Below, piece after piece: positions 1 to 9,694 of a stretch of 57,237 bases of DNA (position 1 is the stretch's first letter; each line of letters starts with the position of its first letter). The position numbers were made by a program, and so were the translations under genes. The stretch spans positions 1 through 57,237 of the forward strand of contig CALBAK010000060.1 in NCBI GenBank assembly GCA_937926445.1. The letters are read 5' to 3'. Source of the stretch: an uncultured Alphaproteobacteria bacterium. GTDB lineage: Bacteria > Pseudomonadota > Alphaproteobacteria > Geminicoccales > Geminicoccaceae. The notes beneath the pieces are model-generated. The model saw nothing but the letters and a program-made list of their open reading frames with translations. It had not been told where the DNA came from and ran no database searches.

Positions 1-286
1 ACCGCCTCGCAGAAGGGCCGGCCGAAGCAGCGCGCCGGCCCGTCGGGCTCCTCCCCGCATCGGGCGAGGAGATGGCTCGCGAAACGCTGCCAGAAGCCGT
101 GCGGCAGGCGTCGGCCCCGCGCCGGCACACGGGCTCCTCGAGGGGAAGCCGGCCGTCCACCTCGCGTCGGAGCGCGCAGGCTTCCTCGAGGCGCGGGGCG
201 AGCTCCGGCAGCTCGGCCCGCAGCCGTTCCAAAACCCGGGCGGCGGTCGCCGCCCCCTCGAACACCGCGGCCAGGATCTCGGCCAT
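1..286 (-). pseudogene. Unrecognised partial gene with an apparent frameshift
   Basis: The ATG at 286 is preceded by a good ribosome binding site (AGGGAG, 7 bases upstream). The frame opens with a helical, charged N-terminus ([20 protein letters not shown]...) of about 52 residues that looks genuinely coding. Downstream of about position 130 that frame becomes implausible ([14 protein letters not shown]). From about 115 to the window edge a different frame has GC-rich third positions and protein-like content ([17 protein letters not shown], then a Cys- and Phe-containing stretch). The simplest reading is one gene with a frameshift near 100-130, either real or a sequence error. The 3' end lies outside the window. 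I do not recognise the family. It is divergent from pccB across about 190 bases that hold no other gene. Confidence 0.4.
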
Positions 287-477
287 GCTCGGCTCCCTGC
301 TCGCAGGCGCGATATGGGAATCGGCCGCCCGGGCTGCAGCCCGAGGATGCGGTCCCCGTCGCCGCAGGACCGGCCTCGCCGAGCGCGCCGTCTTTGCCGC
401 CGCGCCGCGAGCTGCTAGCCGGGCGCGCACGGAACGGTCACGGTCGGTCGACGGCGCTTCGGGCGGAGGTGCGGACG

Positions 478-2010
<1,533 letters not shown>

Positions 2011-2047
2011 GGCGGCCGCGGCCGACCGGCGCGCGGCGGCGCGGCAT

Positions 2048-3109
2048 TCAGACGAGCCGGCGGACGAGCCACCAATTGCCGGCCGCGACCAGGCCCAAGA
2101 GCCCGACCAGGCGGCGCTGCAGGGCGCTCTTCAAGAGCCCCGGGGCGATCGGCAGCGGTCCGTCGACCAGAAGCGCCCGGTCGGGCAGCCGCCGTCGCGC
2201 CTGGATCCAGCGGCGGCGGACGGCGAGGGCGCGCCATCGGGCGAACAGCGAGGTCCAGGCCGCCCACCAGTCTCGTCCCCAGCCGTGCAGGAGGGAGAGG
2301 ACGAGGCTCGCCGCCTCGTAGGCGAGAAGCGTGGGGAGAAGCGCGAGGATCGTACCGGTGGCGAAGTGCGTCGCGACGATCCGCAATCGGTTGCGCATGA
2401 GCAGAAAGGCGCGCTCGCGCGGGTAGGGGCCCTCGCCGCGGAAGGCGAGCGCGCTGCCGCGGCCCCGGTCGTGGAAAGCCACCGCCGCGGGCTCGCAGAG
2501 GATGCGGTAGCCCATCAGTCGCAATCGCAGCGAAAGTTCGAGATCCTCGAGATAGAAGAAAAAGCTCTCGTCGAAGCCGCCCGCCGCCTCGATCGCCCGC
2601 CGCTCGACCAGCATGCATCCCGAGGGTGCGGCATCGACATAGGCGGCCCCGTGCTCGCCGATCGCGTCGAGCGGCGTGAAGCCGTGGCGCAAAAGGAGCG
2701 TGCCGACGACGTGCGGGGCACCGCCGTCGCACTGCACCACGTCGCGCTCGGGATGCAGGCGGATCCGCGGCAGCACCACTTCCGCCGGCATCCGAACACG
2801 GGCCGCGAGCATCCGCTCGAGGGCATCGGGTTCGAGGTAGATGTCGTGGTCGACCCAGAGCACGAGCTCGCCCTCGACCGCGGCGAGGCCGCGATTGCGT
2901 GCCGCGCCGGGACCGAGATTGACGGGCAGCTCGAGGACCCGGACCGCCGGGAAGGCCGCCCGCACCCGACGAGGCGTGCCGTCCTTCGACCCGTTGTCGA
3001 CGAGCAGGACCTCGACCGGGGGGACGGTTTGGCGAGCGAGGGCGGCGAGGCAAGCGAGCACCCGCTCACCGCCGTCGTGGCTCACCACCACCGCACCGAC
3101 GGTCGTCAC
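2048..3109 (-). CDS. Family 2 glycosyltransferase with membrane-associated C-terminus
   Basis: An inverting GT-A glycosyltransferase that probably transfers a sugar from a nucleotide donor to a cell-surface glycan; donor and acceptor are unknown. Visible signatures are the N-terminal VGAVVVSHDG strand, LLVDNGSKDGT, the metal-binding acidic motif in LWVDHDIYLEPDAL, and the acceptor-side GGFDESFFFYLEDLELSLRL. The last ~120 residues carry a hydrophobic stretch and Arg/Trp-rich amphipathic segments, as in rhamnosyltransferase-like GT2 proteins that sit on the membrane. The GTG at 3109 is preferred: GGAGG is 5 bases upstream and the GT-A fold begins immediately. The in-frame ATG at 3205 has no proper ribosome binding site. 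It lies antisense between the two carboxylase genes. A link to the rml operon 47 kb away is possible but unproven. Confidence 0.85.
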   Translation of the reverse strand: MTTVGAVVVSHDGGERVLACLAALARQTVPPVEVLLVDNGSKDGTPRRVRAAFPAVRVLELPVNLGPGAARNRGLAAVEGELVLWVDHDIYLEPDALERMLAARVRMPAEVVLPRIRLHPERDVVQCDGGAPHVVGTLLLRHGFTPLDAIGEHGAAYVDAAPSGCMLVERRAIEAAGGFDESFFFYLEDLELSLRLRLMGYRILCEPAAVAFHDRGRGSALAFRGEGPYPRERAFLLMRNRLRIVATHFATGTILALLPTLLAYEAASLVLSLLHGWGRDWWAAWTSLFARWRALAVRRRWIQARRRLPDRALLVDGPLPIAPGLLKSALQRRLVGLLGLVAAGNWWLVRRLV

Positions 3110-3321
3110 CGTTTCCTCCCGGGCCTCGAGGCCCACCTCGATCGTAACCTCGAAGCGGCCTCCGGTCTCCCGGAATCGGCGCGAGATCGACGCATCCCGG
3201 GACATCCTGGGCGCGAGCGCTGCGGCGCGGTATCGAAGAGCGAGCGCGCGGCCGCGCTGCTTCTGGCTCTCGCGAGCGCGAGATGCTAGGCCACCACCGT
3301 CCTTCGTTCCGGGACCGGTCG

Positions 3322-5307
3322 ATGTTCGAGACGCTCCTCATCGCCAATCGCGGCGAGATCGCCTGCCGCGTGATCAAAACCTGCCGAAGGCTCGGCATCC
3401 GCACGGTCGCCGTCTATTCCGACGCCGATGCCGACGCCTTGCACGTGGCGATGGCCGACGAGGCCGTCCGCATCGGTCCGCCGCCCGCCGCCCTGAGCTA
3501 TCTTTCGATCGAGGCGATCCTGGACGCCTGCCGGCGGACCGGGGCCCAGGCGGTCCATCCGGGCTACGGCTTCCTCTCCGAGCGGGCGGCGTTCGCCCGA
3601 GCACTCGAGGCCGCCGGCATCACCTTCGTCGGCCCGCCCGTGAGCGCCATCGAAGCCATGGGCGACAAGATCGAGAGCAAGCGCCTCGCGCGTGCCGCCG
3701 GGGTCTCGACCGTCCCCGGCACGCTCGATGCGATCGCCGATCCCGACGAAGCCCGGCGGATCGCCCGCGAGATCGGCTACCCCGTCATGGTCAAGGCCTC
3801 CGCGGGCGGCGGCGGCAAGGGCATGCGGATCGCCCGCGACGAGCGAGAGCTCCTCGAAGGCCTCGCCCGCGCCCGCTCCGAGGCCCGCTCGGCCTTCGGC
3901 GACGAGCGGGTGTTCCTCGAGAAGTTCGTCGAGGAGCCGCGCCACATCGAGATCCAGGTGCTCGGTGACAAGCACGGCAACATCGTCCATCTGGGCGAGC
4001 GCGAATGCTCGATCCAGCGTCGGCACCAGAAGGTGATCGAGGAGGCGCCCTCGCCCTTCCTCGACAAGGCCACCAGACGGGCGATGGGCGAGCAGGCGGT
4101 CGCGCTCGCCCGAGCGGTCGGCTACTACAGCGCCGGCACGGTCGAGTTCATCGTCGACCGCCACCGCAACTTCTACTTCCTCGAGATGAACACCCGGCTC
4201 CAGGTCGAGCATCCGGTGACCGAGCTCGTCACCGGCCTCGACCTCGTCGAGCTCATGATCCGGGTGGCCGCCGGCGAGCCGCTGCCCTTCCGGCAGGAGG
4301 ACGTCCGGCTCGAGGGCTGGGCGATCGAAGCCCGCGTCTACGCCGAGGACCCCTCGCGCGGCTTTCTGCCCTCCGTCGGTCGGCTGGTCCGCTACCGCGA
4401 GCCGGTCGGCAAGGAGATCCGCGTCGACAGCGGCGTCTACGAGGGCGGCGAGGTCTCGATCCACTACGACCCGATGATCGCCAAGCTCTGCGCTCGCGGC
4501 CACGACCGGCGGGCGGCGATCGCCGCCGCCCGCGAGGCGCTCGACGCCTTTCTGATCCGCGGGCCGGTGCACAATATCGGCTTCTTGTCCGCGCTCCTCG
4601 CCCATCCCCGCTTCCAGGAGGGGAGGCTCTCGACCGGTTTCATCGCCGAGGAGTTCGGCGAGCGCTTCCGCGGCGGCGAGCTCCCGCTCGCCCGCCTCGA
4701 GGAGATCGCCGCGGTGGCGGTGCGGCTCCGGCTCGAGCGGGCCCGCCGCGACGCCCGGGCGGGCGGCAAGCTGCCCGGCTGGCGCTATCGGCCGGAGCGC
4801 GACTGGGTGGTCCAGCTGGGCGGTGTCTGTTTCCCCGTAACCGTGCTCGCCGACGAGGAGGAGCAGAGCGTGCTCCACATCGTCGACCGCCATCTCGAGG
4901 TGACGGCCGACTGGCGGCCGGGCGATCCGGTCGTGCGCGTGCGGGTCACGGGCTCGAGCTTCACCCTCCAGGCCGATCCTCTGCCCGAAGGCTGGGTGAT
5001 CCGCCACGGTGGCGCCGAGCTCGAAACGCTCGTCCGCTCGCGCCGGGCGGCCGAGCTCGCGGCTCGGATCCCCGAGAAGGTGCGGGCGGATGCCGGCAAG
5101 ACCTTGCGCTCGCCCATGCCGGGGCTGATCGTCTCGGTCGCGGTGCAGCCCGGCGACGAGGTGAAGGCCGGTCAGGATCTCTGCATCCTCGAGGCAATGA
5201 AGATGGAGAACGTGCTCAAGGCCGAGCAGGACGGCCGAGTCGAGGAGGTTCGGGTGCGGCCGCGCGACACGGTGGCGGCCGACCAGGTGCTGATCACCTT
5301 CGGCTGA
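3322..5307 (+). CDS. pccA: Acyl-CoA (propionyl-CoA) carboxylase, alpha subunit (biotin carboxylase + BCCP)
   Basis: Carboxylates its own biotin using ATP and bicarbonate, then hands CO2 to PccB. About residues 1-450 form the biotin carboxylase (ANRGEIACRV start, the Gly-rich ATP-grasp loop KASAGGGGKGMRIA, EMNTRLQVEHPVTE). A linker domain and a C-terminal biotinyl domain follow, with the LEAMKM motif; the biotinylated Lys is residue 627, exactly 35 residues from the C-terminus as is usual. The 661 residues match PccA length. The ATG at 3322 is chosen because MFETLLIANRGEIA is the canonical N-terminus; the upstream ATG at 3283 would add 13 non-conserved residues. Methylcrotonyl-CoA or another acyl-CoA specificity cannot be excluded. 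Confidence 0.92.
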   Translation: MFETLLIANRGEIACRVIKTCRRLGIRTVAVYSDADADALHVAMADEAVRIGPPPAALSYLSIEAILDACRRTGAQAVHPGYGFLSERAAFARALEAAGITFVGPPVSAIEAMGDKIESKRLARAAGVSTVPGTLDAIADPDEARRIAREIGYPVMVKASAGGGGKGMRIARDERELLEGLARARSEARSAFGDERVFLEKFVEEPRHIEIQVLGDKHGNIVHLGERECSIQRRHQKVIEEAPSPFLDKATRRAMGEQAVALARAVGYYSAGTVEFIVDRHRNFYFLEMNTRLQVEHPVTELVTGLDLVELMIRVAAGEPLPFRQEDVRLEGWAIEARVYAEDPSRGFLPSVGRLVRYREPVGKEIRVDSGVYEGGEVSIHYDPMIAKLCARGHDRRAAIAAAREALDAFLIRGPVHNIGFLSALLAHPRFQEGRLSTGFIAEEFGERFRGGELPLARLEEIAAVAVRLRLERARRDARAGGKLPGWRYRPERDWVVQLGGVCFPVTVLADEEEQSVLHIVDRHLEVTADWRPGDPVVRVRVTGSSFTLQADPLPEGWVIRHGGAELETLVRSRRAAELAARIPEKVRADAGKTLRSPMPGLIVSVAVQPGDEVKAGQDLCILEAMKMENVLKAEQDGRVEEVRVRPRDTVAADQVLITFG

Positions 5308-5376
5308 ACCCGGTCGGCTCGGCTGGAGGCGCGCCGGGGAAGGGACCATATCGCCACCCGTCCTCGTCCGGAGATC

Positions 5377-6240
5377 GTGGGAACACCGATGGTCGCCGTC
5401 GTCGAACCGTCCTGGCGGACCCGTCTGCGCGAGCTCGTCGACGCCGAGCCGTTCGATCGGCTGGTGACCGGCGTGATCGTCCTCAACGCGATCACGCTCG
5501 GGCTCGAGACCTCGTCGACCGCCACCGCACTCGCCGGACCGTTGTTGTTTGCCCTCGACTACCTCGCGCTGTTGTTCTTTTGTGTCGAGCTCGCCATTCG
5601 CATCGCGGCGCACGGGATCGCCTTCTTTCGAAGGCCCTGGAACCTGTTCGATTTCGCGATCGTCGCGGTATCGCTCGCACCCGCGAGCGACGGGTTCCAG
5701 GTGCTCCGGGCGCTGCGCATCCTGCGCGCGCTGCGTCTGCTCTCGGTCGTGCCGCAGATGCGGCGGGTGGTGGAGGCCCTCCTCGCGGCCCTTCCCGGGA
5801 TGGGCTCGGTCGTCGCCCTGTTGATGCTGGTGTTCTACGTGTTCGCGGTGATGGCGACCAAGCTGTTCGGTGACGACTTCCCGGAGTGGTTCGGCTCGCT
5901 CGGCGCGTCGCTCTATTCGCTCTTCCAGATCATGACGCTAGAGAGCTGGTCGATGGGCATCGTCCGGCCGGTCATGGAAAAGCACTCCATGGCTTGGCTG
6001 TTCTTCATCCCGTTCATCCTGATCACGACCTTCGCCGTCCTCAACCTCTTCATAGCCTTGATCGTCAACGCCATGCAGAAGGTCCACGAGAGCGAGGCGA
6101 TCGGCGAGACGATGCGGATCGATCACGCCGAGGTCATGGCCGAGCTGCGGGCGCTGCGCGCCGAACTCGCCGAGCTCCGGCGCGGGACCCCGGCACGCGA
6201 GCCGATCGAGAGCCTGGCTCGCGCGTCCAGCAGCGGCTAG
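5377..6240 (+). CDS. Voltage-gated sodium channel, NaChBac/BacNav type
   Basis: A one-repeat (six transmembrane segment) ion-transport protein that would assemble as a tetramer in the inner membrane. The voltage sensor S4 is clear at about residues 109-131, with Arg at 111, 114, 117 and 120 spaced every third residue. The pore loop holds TLESWS at residues 187-192, the Na+-selective filter of characterised BacNav channels. A hydrophobic S6 (about 208-232) leads into a Leu/Glu/Arg coiled coil (about 244-270), the family's tetramerisation tail. The length of 287 is close to NaChBac (274). The start is GTG 5377 or ATG 5389; neither has a strong ribosome binding site. Neighbours give no functional clue. 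Role (motility, pH or Na+ homeostasis) is inference. Confidence 0.9.
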   Translation: MGTPMVAVVEPSWRTRLRELVDAEPFDRLVTGVIVLNAITLGLETSSTATALAGPLLFALDYLALLFFCVELAIRIAAHGIAFFRRPWNLFDFAIVAVSLAPASDGFQVLRALRILRALRLLSVVPQMRRVVEALLAALPGMGSVVALLMLVFYVFAVMATKLFGDDFPEWFGSLGASLYSLFQIMTLESWSMGIVRPVMEKHSMAWLFFIPFILITTFAVLNLFIALIVNAMQKVHESEAIGETMRIDHAEVMAELRALRAELAELRRGTPAREPIESLARASSSG

Positions 6241-6275
6241 GCTTTCCGCGCGAGCGACCGCGAGACCCCCGCCCC

Positions 6276-7055
6276 TTGCCGACGATCGCGAGCTTCAACG
6301 TCAATTCGATCAACGCGCGTCTGCCGAACCTCTCGGCCTGGCTCGGCGCGGTCCGGCCCGACGTGGTCTGCCTGCAGGAGACCAAGTGTCTCGATGCCGC
6401 CTTCCCGCGCGAGCCGATCGAGGAGCTCGGTTACAACCTCGCGACCTTCGGACAGAAGAGCTACAACGGAGTAGCGATCCTCTCTCGCTTCCCGATCGAG
6501 GATCCTCTCTCGGGCCTTCCCGGCGATCCCGAGGACGGCCAGGCGCGCTACCTCGAGGTCTTCACGGGCGGGCTTCGGGTCGCCTCGATCTACGCCCCCA
6601 ACGGCAATCCCGTCGGCAGCGAGAAGTTCGCCTACAAGCTCGCTTGGCTCGAGCGGCTGCGGGCGCACGCCGGCCGGCTCCTCGAGCTCGAGGAGCCGGT
6701 GGTGCTGGCGGGCGACTTCAACGTCGTCCCCGAGCCGATCGACTGCCACGACCCGGCCGCCTGGGCCGAGGATGCGCTGTTCCGGCCGGAGAGCCGGCGG
6801 GCCTTCCGGGCGCTCCTGCACCAGGGCTGGACCGACGCCTTCCGCGCCCTCCACCCCGGCGAGCGGAACGCCTATACCTTTTGGGACTATCAGGGCGGGG
6901 CGTTCCAGCTCGATCACGGGATCCGCATCGACCACCTCCTGCTCTCGCCACAGGCCGCCGACCGGCTCGAGCGGTGCTGGATCGACAAAGAGCCGCGCGG
7001 CCGGCCCAAGGCTTCCGACCACACGCCGATCCTCTGCAGCCTGCGCGATGGGTGA
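6276..7055 (+). CDS. xth: Exodeoxyribonuclease III / AP endonuclease
   Basis: Cleaves abasic sites and trims 3' ends in base-excision repair. The endonuclease/exonuclease/phosphatase fold is shown by the N-terminal SFNVNSINAR, the metal-binding Glu in CLQETKC, IYAPNGNP, the AGDFNVVP motif, the WTDAFR segment, and the C-terminal RIDHLL plus SDHTPI histidine motif. The 259 residues fit the XthA family (about 260-270). The TTG at 6276 is chosen because LPTIASFNVNSI aligns with the usual N-terminus; no ATG exists nearby in frame. It overlaps the next gene by 8 bases, so the two are probably translationally coupled. Confidence 0.93.
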   Translation: MPTIASFNVNSINARLPNLSAWLGAVRPDVVCLQETKCLDAAFPREPIEELGYNLATFGQKSYNGVAILSRFPIEDPLSGLPGDPEDGQARYLEVFTGGLRVASIYAPNGNPVGSEKFAYKLAWLERLRAHAGRLLELEEPVVLAGDFNVVPEPIDCHDPAAWAEDALFRPESRRAFRALLHQGWTDAFRALHPGERNAYTFWDYQGGAFQLDHGIRIDHLLLSPQAADRLERCWIDKEPRGRPKASDHTPILCSLRDG

Positions 7056-7509
7056 ACCGGAAGAGCCGGCGGGCCCGCCGCTCGAGCGGGCCCGGCCGGG
7101 CGAAGAGGAAGTGGTGACCTTCGCCGCCGGCCGCTTCGCATCGGCCGCACCGCCTTCCTGGTACGGTGCCGCGGTCGAGGCCGCCGACCGGCGCGGCGTG
7201 CCCTGGCCGCTGGCGGTGACCGATGCCACGGGCTGCACCGAGCCGCGCGTGCTGCCGATCGAGCCCGAATCGCGCAGCGACCTCGCGGTCTGGTGCTGGC
7301 TCACCCCCGAGGGCGGCCGCTATGTCGAGATCGTGGATGCGACCGCTTGCCAGCTCGCCGTCTACGTCCCCGACCCGGCCGACTGGCCGACCTTCTGGGC
7401 GGGCTGGGTGGTGCCGGCGCTCGAGCTCCAGCTCCTGGCCTCGCTGCGCCGGGCGCTGCTCGCGAGCCGGCGCCGGGCCCGCCGGAAAACCGCCGCCAGA
7501 GCCGGCTGA
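7048..7509 (+). CDS. Uncharacterised protein coupled to exonuclease III
   Basis: A 153-residue soluble protein of unknown family. Its ATG lies 8 bases inside the end of xth, so it is almost certainly in the same transcript. The middle is protein-like and rich in aromatic and acidic residues (PSWYGAAVEAADRRG, LAVWCWLTPEGGRYVEIVD, WPTFWAGWVVPALE). The C-terminus is a basic tail (LLASRRRARRKTAARAG) that could touch nucleic acid. No catalytic motif is visible. Pairing with a repair nuclease is suggestive only; a check is whether the pair is conserved in related genomes. Confidence 0.7.
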   Translation: MGEPEEPAGPPLERARPGEEEVVTFAAGRFASAAPPSWYGAAVEAADRRGVPWPLAVTDATGCTEPRVLPIEPESRSDLAVWCWLTPEGGRYVEIVDATACQLAVYVPDPADWPTFWAGWVVPALELQLLASLRRALLASRRRARRKTAARAG

Positions 7510-7513
7510 GGGT

Positions 7514-8287
7514 TCAGCCCAGGACCGTGTCGAGCAGCATCATCACGACGAAGCCCGCGAGCAGGCCCAGGCTGTTGACCGCCGGCGGGCCGTTGCGGTT
7601 GATCTCCGGGATCACCTCCTCGCTGATCACGAACAGCATGGCGCCGGCCGCGAAGGCCATCGCCCAGGGCAAAAAGGGCGCCGAGATCCCGACGAGACCG
7701 GCACCCAGAAGACCGCCCACGGGCTCGACCGCGCCCGACAAGAGGCCCACCCGGAAGGCCCGGCCCGGGGAATCGCCCGCCGCCCGGGCGGCGAGCGCCA
7801 CCGCGAGCCCCTCGGGCATGTTCTGCAGCCCGATGGCGATCGCGAGCGTGGTGCCGTTGGCGATGTCGCCCGAGCCGAAGCCCACCCCCACCGCGAGCCC
7901 TTCCGGGAAATTGTGCAGCGTGATCGCGAGGATGAAGAGCAGCACTCGGGCGCGGCCGGCGACGTCTTCGCCATAGGGCCCCGAGCCCAGCTGGTGCCGC
8001 TCGAGCCAGCGGCCGAGCCGGGCGAGGACGATCCCACCCGAAAGGATGCCGGCGGCCATCACGAGGGCGGCGCCGAGCCGGCCGTTGCCGAGCCGTTCGG
8101 CCGCCTCGAGGCCCGGCAGGATGAGCGAGAAAGCGGTCGCCGCGAGCATGACCCCGGCACCGAAGCCGAGCAGCAGGTTCTCGAGGTCGCGCTCGACCCG
8201 CACCGCGAACAGGACGGGAAGGGCACCGACGCCGGTCAGCAGGCCGGCGATCGTACTGCCGATGAGACCGAGCCAGAGCGGGTCCAA
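7514..8287 (-). CDS. zupT: ZIP-family divalent metal transporter (ZupT-like)
   Basis: A 257-residue inner-membrane carrier of the ZIP (IRT-like) family that imports Zn2+ and possibly Fe2+ or Mn2+. Eight hydrophobic segments are visible. The metal-site motifs of transmembrane helices 4 and 5 are present as HNFPEG (in ITLHNFPEGLAVGV) and QNMPEG (in IGLQNMPEGLAVAL). The short loop between helices 3 and 4 contains His (LERHQLG). It ends 4 bases after the convergent gene upstream. The symbol is by family resemblance; the substrate is not resolved from sequence. Confidence 0.85.
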   Translation of the reverse strand: MDPLWLGLIGSTIAGLLTGVGALPVLFAVRVERDLENLLLGFGAGVMLAATAFSLILPGLEAAERLGNGRLGAALVMAAGILSGGIVLARLGRWLERHQLGSGPYGEDVAGRARVLLFILAITLHNFPEGLAVGVGFGSGDIANGTTLAIAIGLQNMPEGLAVALAARAAGDSPGRAFRVGLLSGAVEPVGGLLGAGLVGISAPFLPWAMAFAAGAMLFVISEEVIPEINRNGPPAVNSLGLLAGFVVMMLLDTVLG

Positions 8288-8374
8288 GCGGTGTTTCTCC
8301 GGTCGCCCGCTGCGCTTGCGCGCTCGCGGCCGGCCTGTCTAGGGTCCACCCGCCGCTGGAGGAGGTGTGTGGCG

Positions 8375-8761
8375 ATGCGACGGCGGATCGACCGGGCGAT
8401 GGCGGGCGGCTGTGCCCTCGGCATCCTGCTGCTCGCCGGTCTTTCGGGCTGCGGCCCGGCGACCGGCGGCCGGCTGCTGGCCGATGCCCGGGTGCTGCGG
8501 GCGATCCGCGCCCATTACGATGCGCACGCGCGCGAGGGCGAAGCCTGCGGCGAGCCCTTCATGACCCGTATTCGGAGCGGCCGGATCACGGGTGACGCCG
8601 CCTTCGCGGCCCCCGCCCGGGCCCTGATCGTCTACGAATGGGAAGCGCCCCCGGCCACGGCCGGCGGGCCGCGCTGCAAGGGCGAGGGGCAGCGGACCTT
8701 CTCGATCCTGCGGGGCCCCGACGGCCCGATCGTGACCGCGATGAGCGGCCCGACCCGCTGA
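8375..8761 (+). CDS. Small predicted lipoprotein of unknown function
   Basis: A 128-residue protein with a basic N-terminus, hydrophobic core and a lipobox-like GLSGC, so it is likely processed at Cys and lipid-anchored. A strong GGAGGAGG lies 9 bases before the ATG at 8375; a GTG at 8369 is a less likely start. The mature part has two further Cys (GEACGE and PRCKGE), which could form a disulphide in the periplasm. No domain is recognised. It is convergent with an Lgt-family gene 7 bases away. Confidence 0.7.
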   Translation: MRRRIDRAMAGGCALGILLLAGLSGCGPATGGRLLADARVLRAIRAHYDAHAREGEACGEPFMTRIRSGRITGDAAFAAPARALIVYEWEAPPATAGGPRCKGEGQRTFSILRGPDGPIVTAMSGPTR

Positions 8762-8767
8762 ACCGGC

Positions 8768-9694
8768 TCAGCCCGGCGCGGGCGGCGCGACGCCCCGCTG
8801 CTCCCTGAGCTCGCGCAGATGGACCTGGGTCCAGCTGGTGGGAATCAGCAGCGGTAGCAGGACCAGGACCAGCAGGACGACCGGCCGGACGAGCCCGATC
8901 GGAGCGGCCGGGGCGATGCGTGGCGGCGCCGGCCGGGCGTTGCGCCAGCCGATCAGGACGACGAGGCCGAGGGCGGCGGTGGCGAGGTTGAGCCACTGGC
9001 CGGGACCCTGGCCCCAGAGCACCGATTCGTAGTCGCGCACCTGGTCGATCGCGAAGCGCAGCCCGCCATAGAGCACCAGGAACGCGCCCGTGGCGGTCCC
9101 CGTGCCGGCCGGCCGGCGGCGCAGGAGGAGCGCCAGCACTGGCACCAGGAGCAGGTTCTTGAGCCCGTCGTAGAGCGCCACCGGATGGCGGCAGCCGGTG
9201 ATCGAGGGCAGCCGCACCGACCAGGGTACCGTGGTCTCGGTGCCGACCACGCCGCCCTCGAGGAAGTTGCCGAGCCGGCCGATGCCGAGGAAGAGCGCGG
9301 CCGCCGGGGCGAGGGTGTCGGTCACCTCGAGCAGCCGGCGCCGGCTCCGCCGGGCCTGCACGAGGCAGGCGGCGACGCCGCCGAGCAGCAGCCCGTGGGT
9401 CGCCATCCCGCCGAGCCAGACGGCCGGGATCAGCTGCGGGTGCGCGCGGTAGAAGGCCCATTCGTAGACCGTCACCTCGACCGCCCGGCCGCCCAGAAGG
9501 ATCAGCGCCGCCGCCAGGATCGCGAAGCCGAGCGCTTCGCGCGCCGACCAGCCGCCGCGGCGCCACGCCAGGAGCCAGAGGGCGAGCCCGGCGAAGCCGA
9601 GGCTGTAGGTCGCGCCGTACCAGGAGAGCGGCCAGCCGGCGACCGCCGCGAAGACGTTGTCGACCGCGAGGGTGAAGCCGCAGTCCTCGCTCAA
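8768..9694 (-). CDS. Prolipoprotein diacylglyceryl transferase family protein (Lgt-like, divergent)
   Basis: Lgt transfers diacylglycerol from phosphatidylglycerol to the lipobox Cys of prolipoproteins in the inner membrane. The 308-residue protein has seven or so hydrophobic helices and the signature region GRLGNFLEGG with Arg and Asn in place. An SWYG segment, a His (GMATHG) and an Arg in the LRFAIDQVR segment are also present. It departs from the canonical GRIGNF-NGE and HGG motifs (NFLEGG and HGLLLGG), so it may be a paralogue rather than the housekeeping enzyme; a second lgt elsewhere in the genome would support that. The TTG start at 9694 overlaps the stop of the upstream exporter by 4 bases (TTGA), so the two genes form an operon. 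Confidence 0.75.
   Translation of the reverse strand: MSEDCGFTLAVDNVFAAVAGWPLSWYGATYSLGFAGLALWLLAWRRGGWSAREALGFAILAAALILLGGRAVEVTVYEWAFYRAHPQLIPAVWLGGMATHGLLLGGVAACLVQARRSRRRLLEVTDTLAPAAALFLGIGRLGNFLEGGVVGTETTVPWSVRLPSITGCRHPVALYDGLKNLLLVPVLALLLRRRPAGTGTATGAFLVLYGGLRFAIDQVRDYESVLWGQGPGQWLNLATAALGLVVLIGWRNARPAPPRIAPAAPIGLVRPVVLLVLVLLPLLIPTSWTQVHLRELREQRGVAPPAPG

Noticed and set aside
330-343. Perfect 14-bp palindrome CGGGCTGCAGCCCG between the first two genes
   Set aside because: Such palindromes are common by chance in DNA this GC-rich, and no matching copy or promoter lies next to it.
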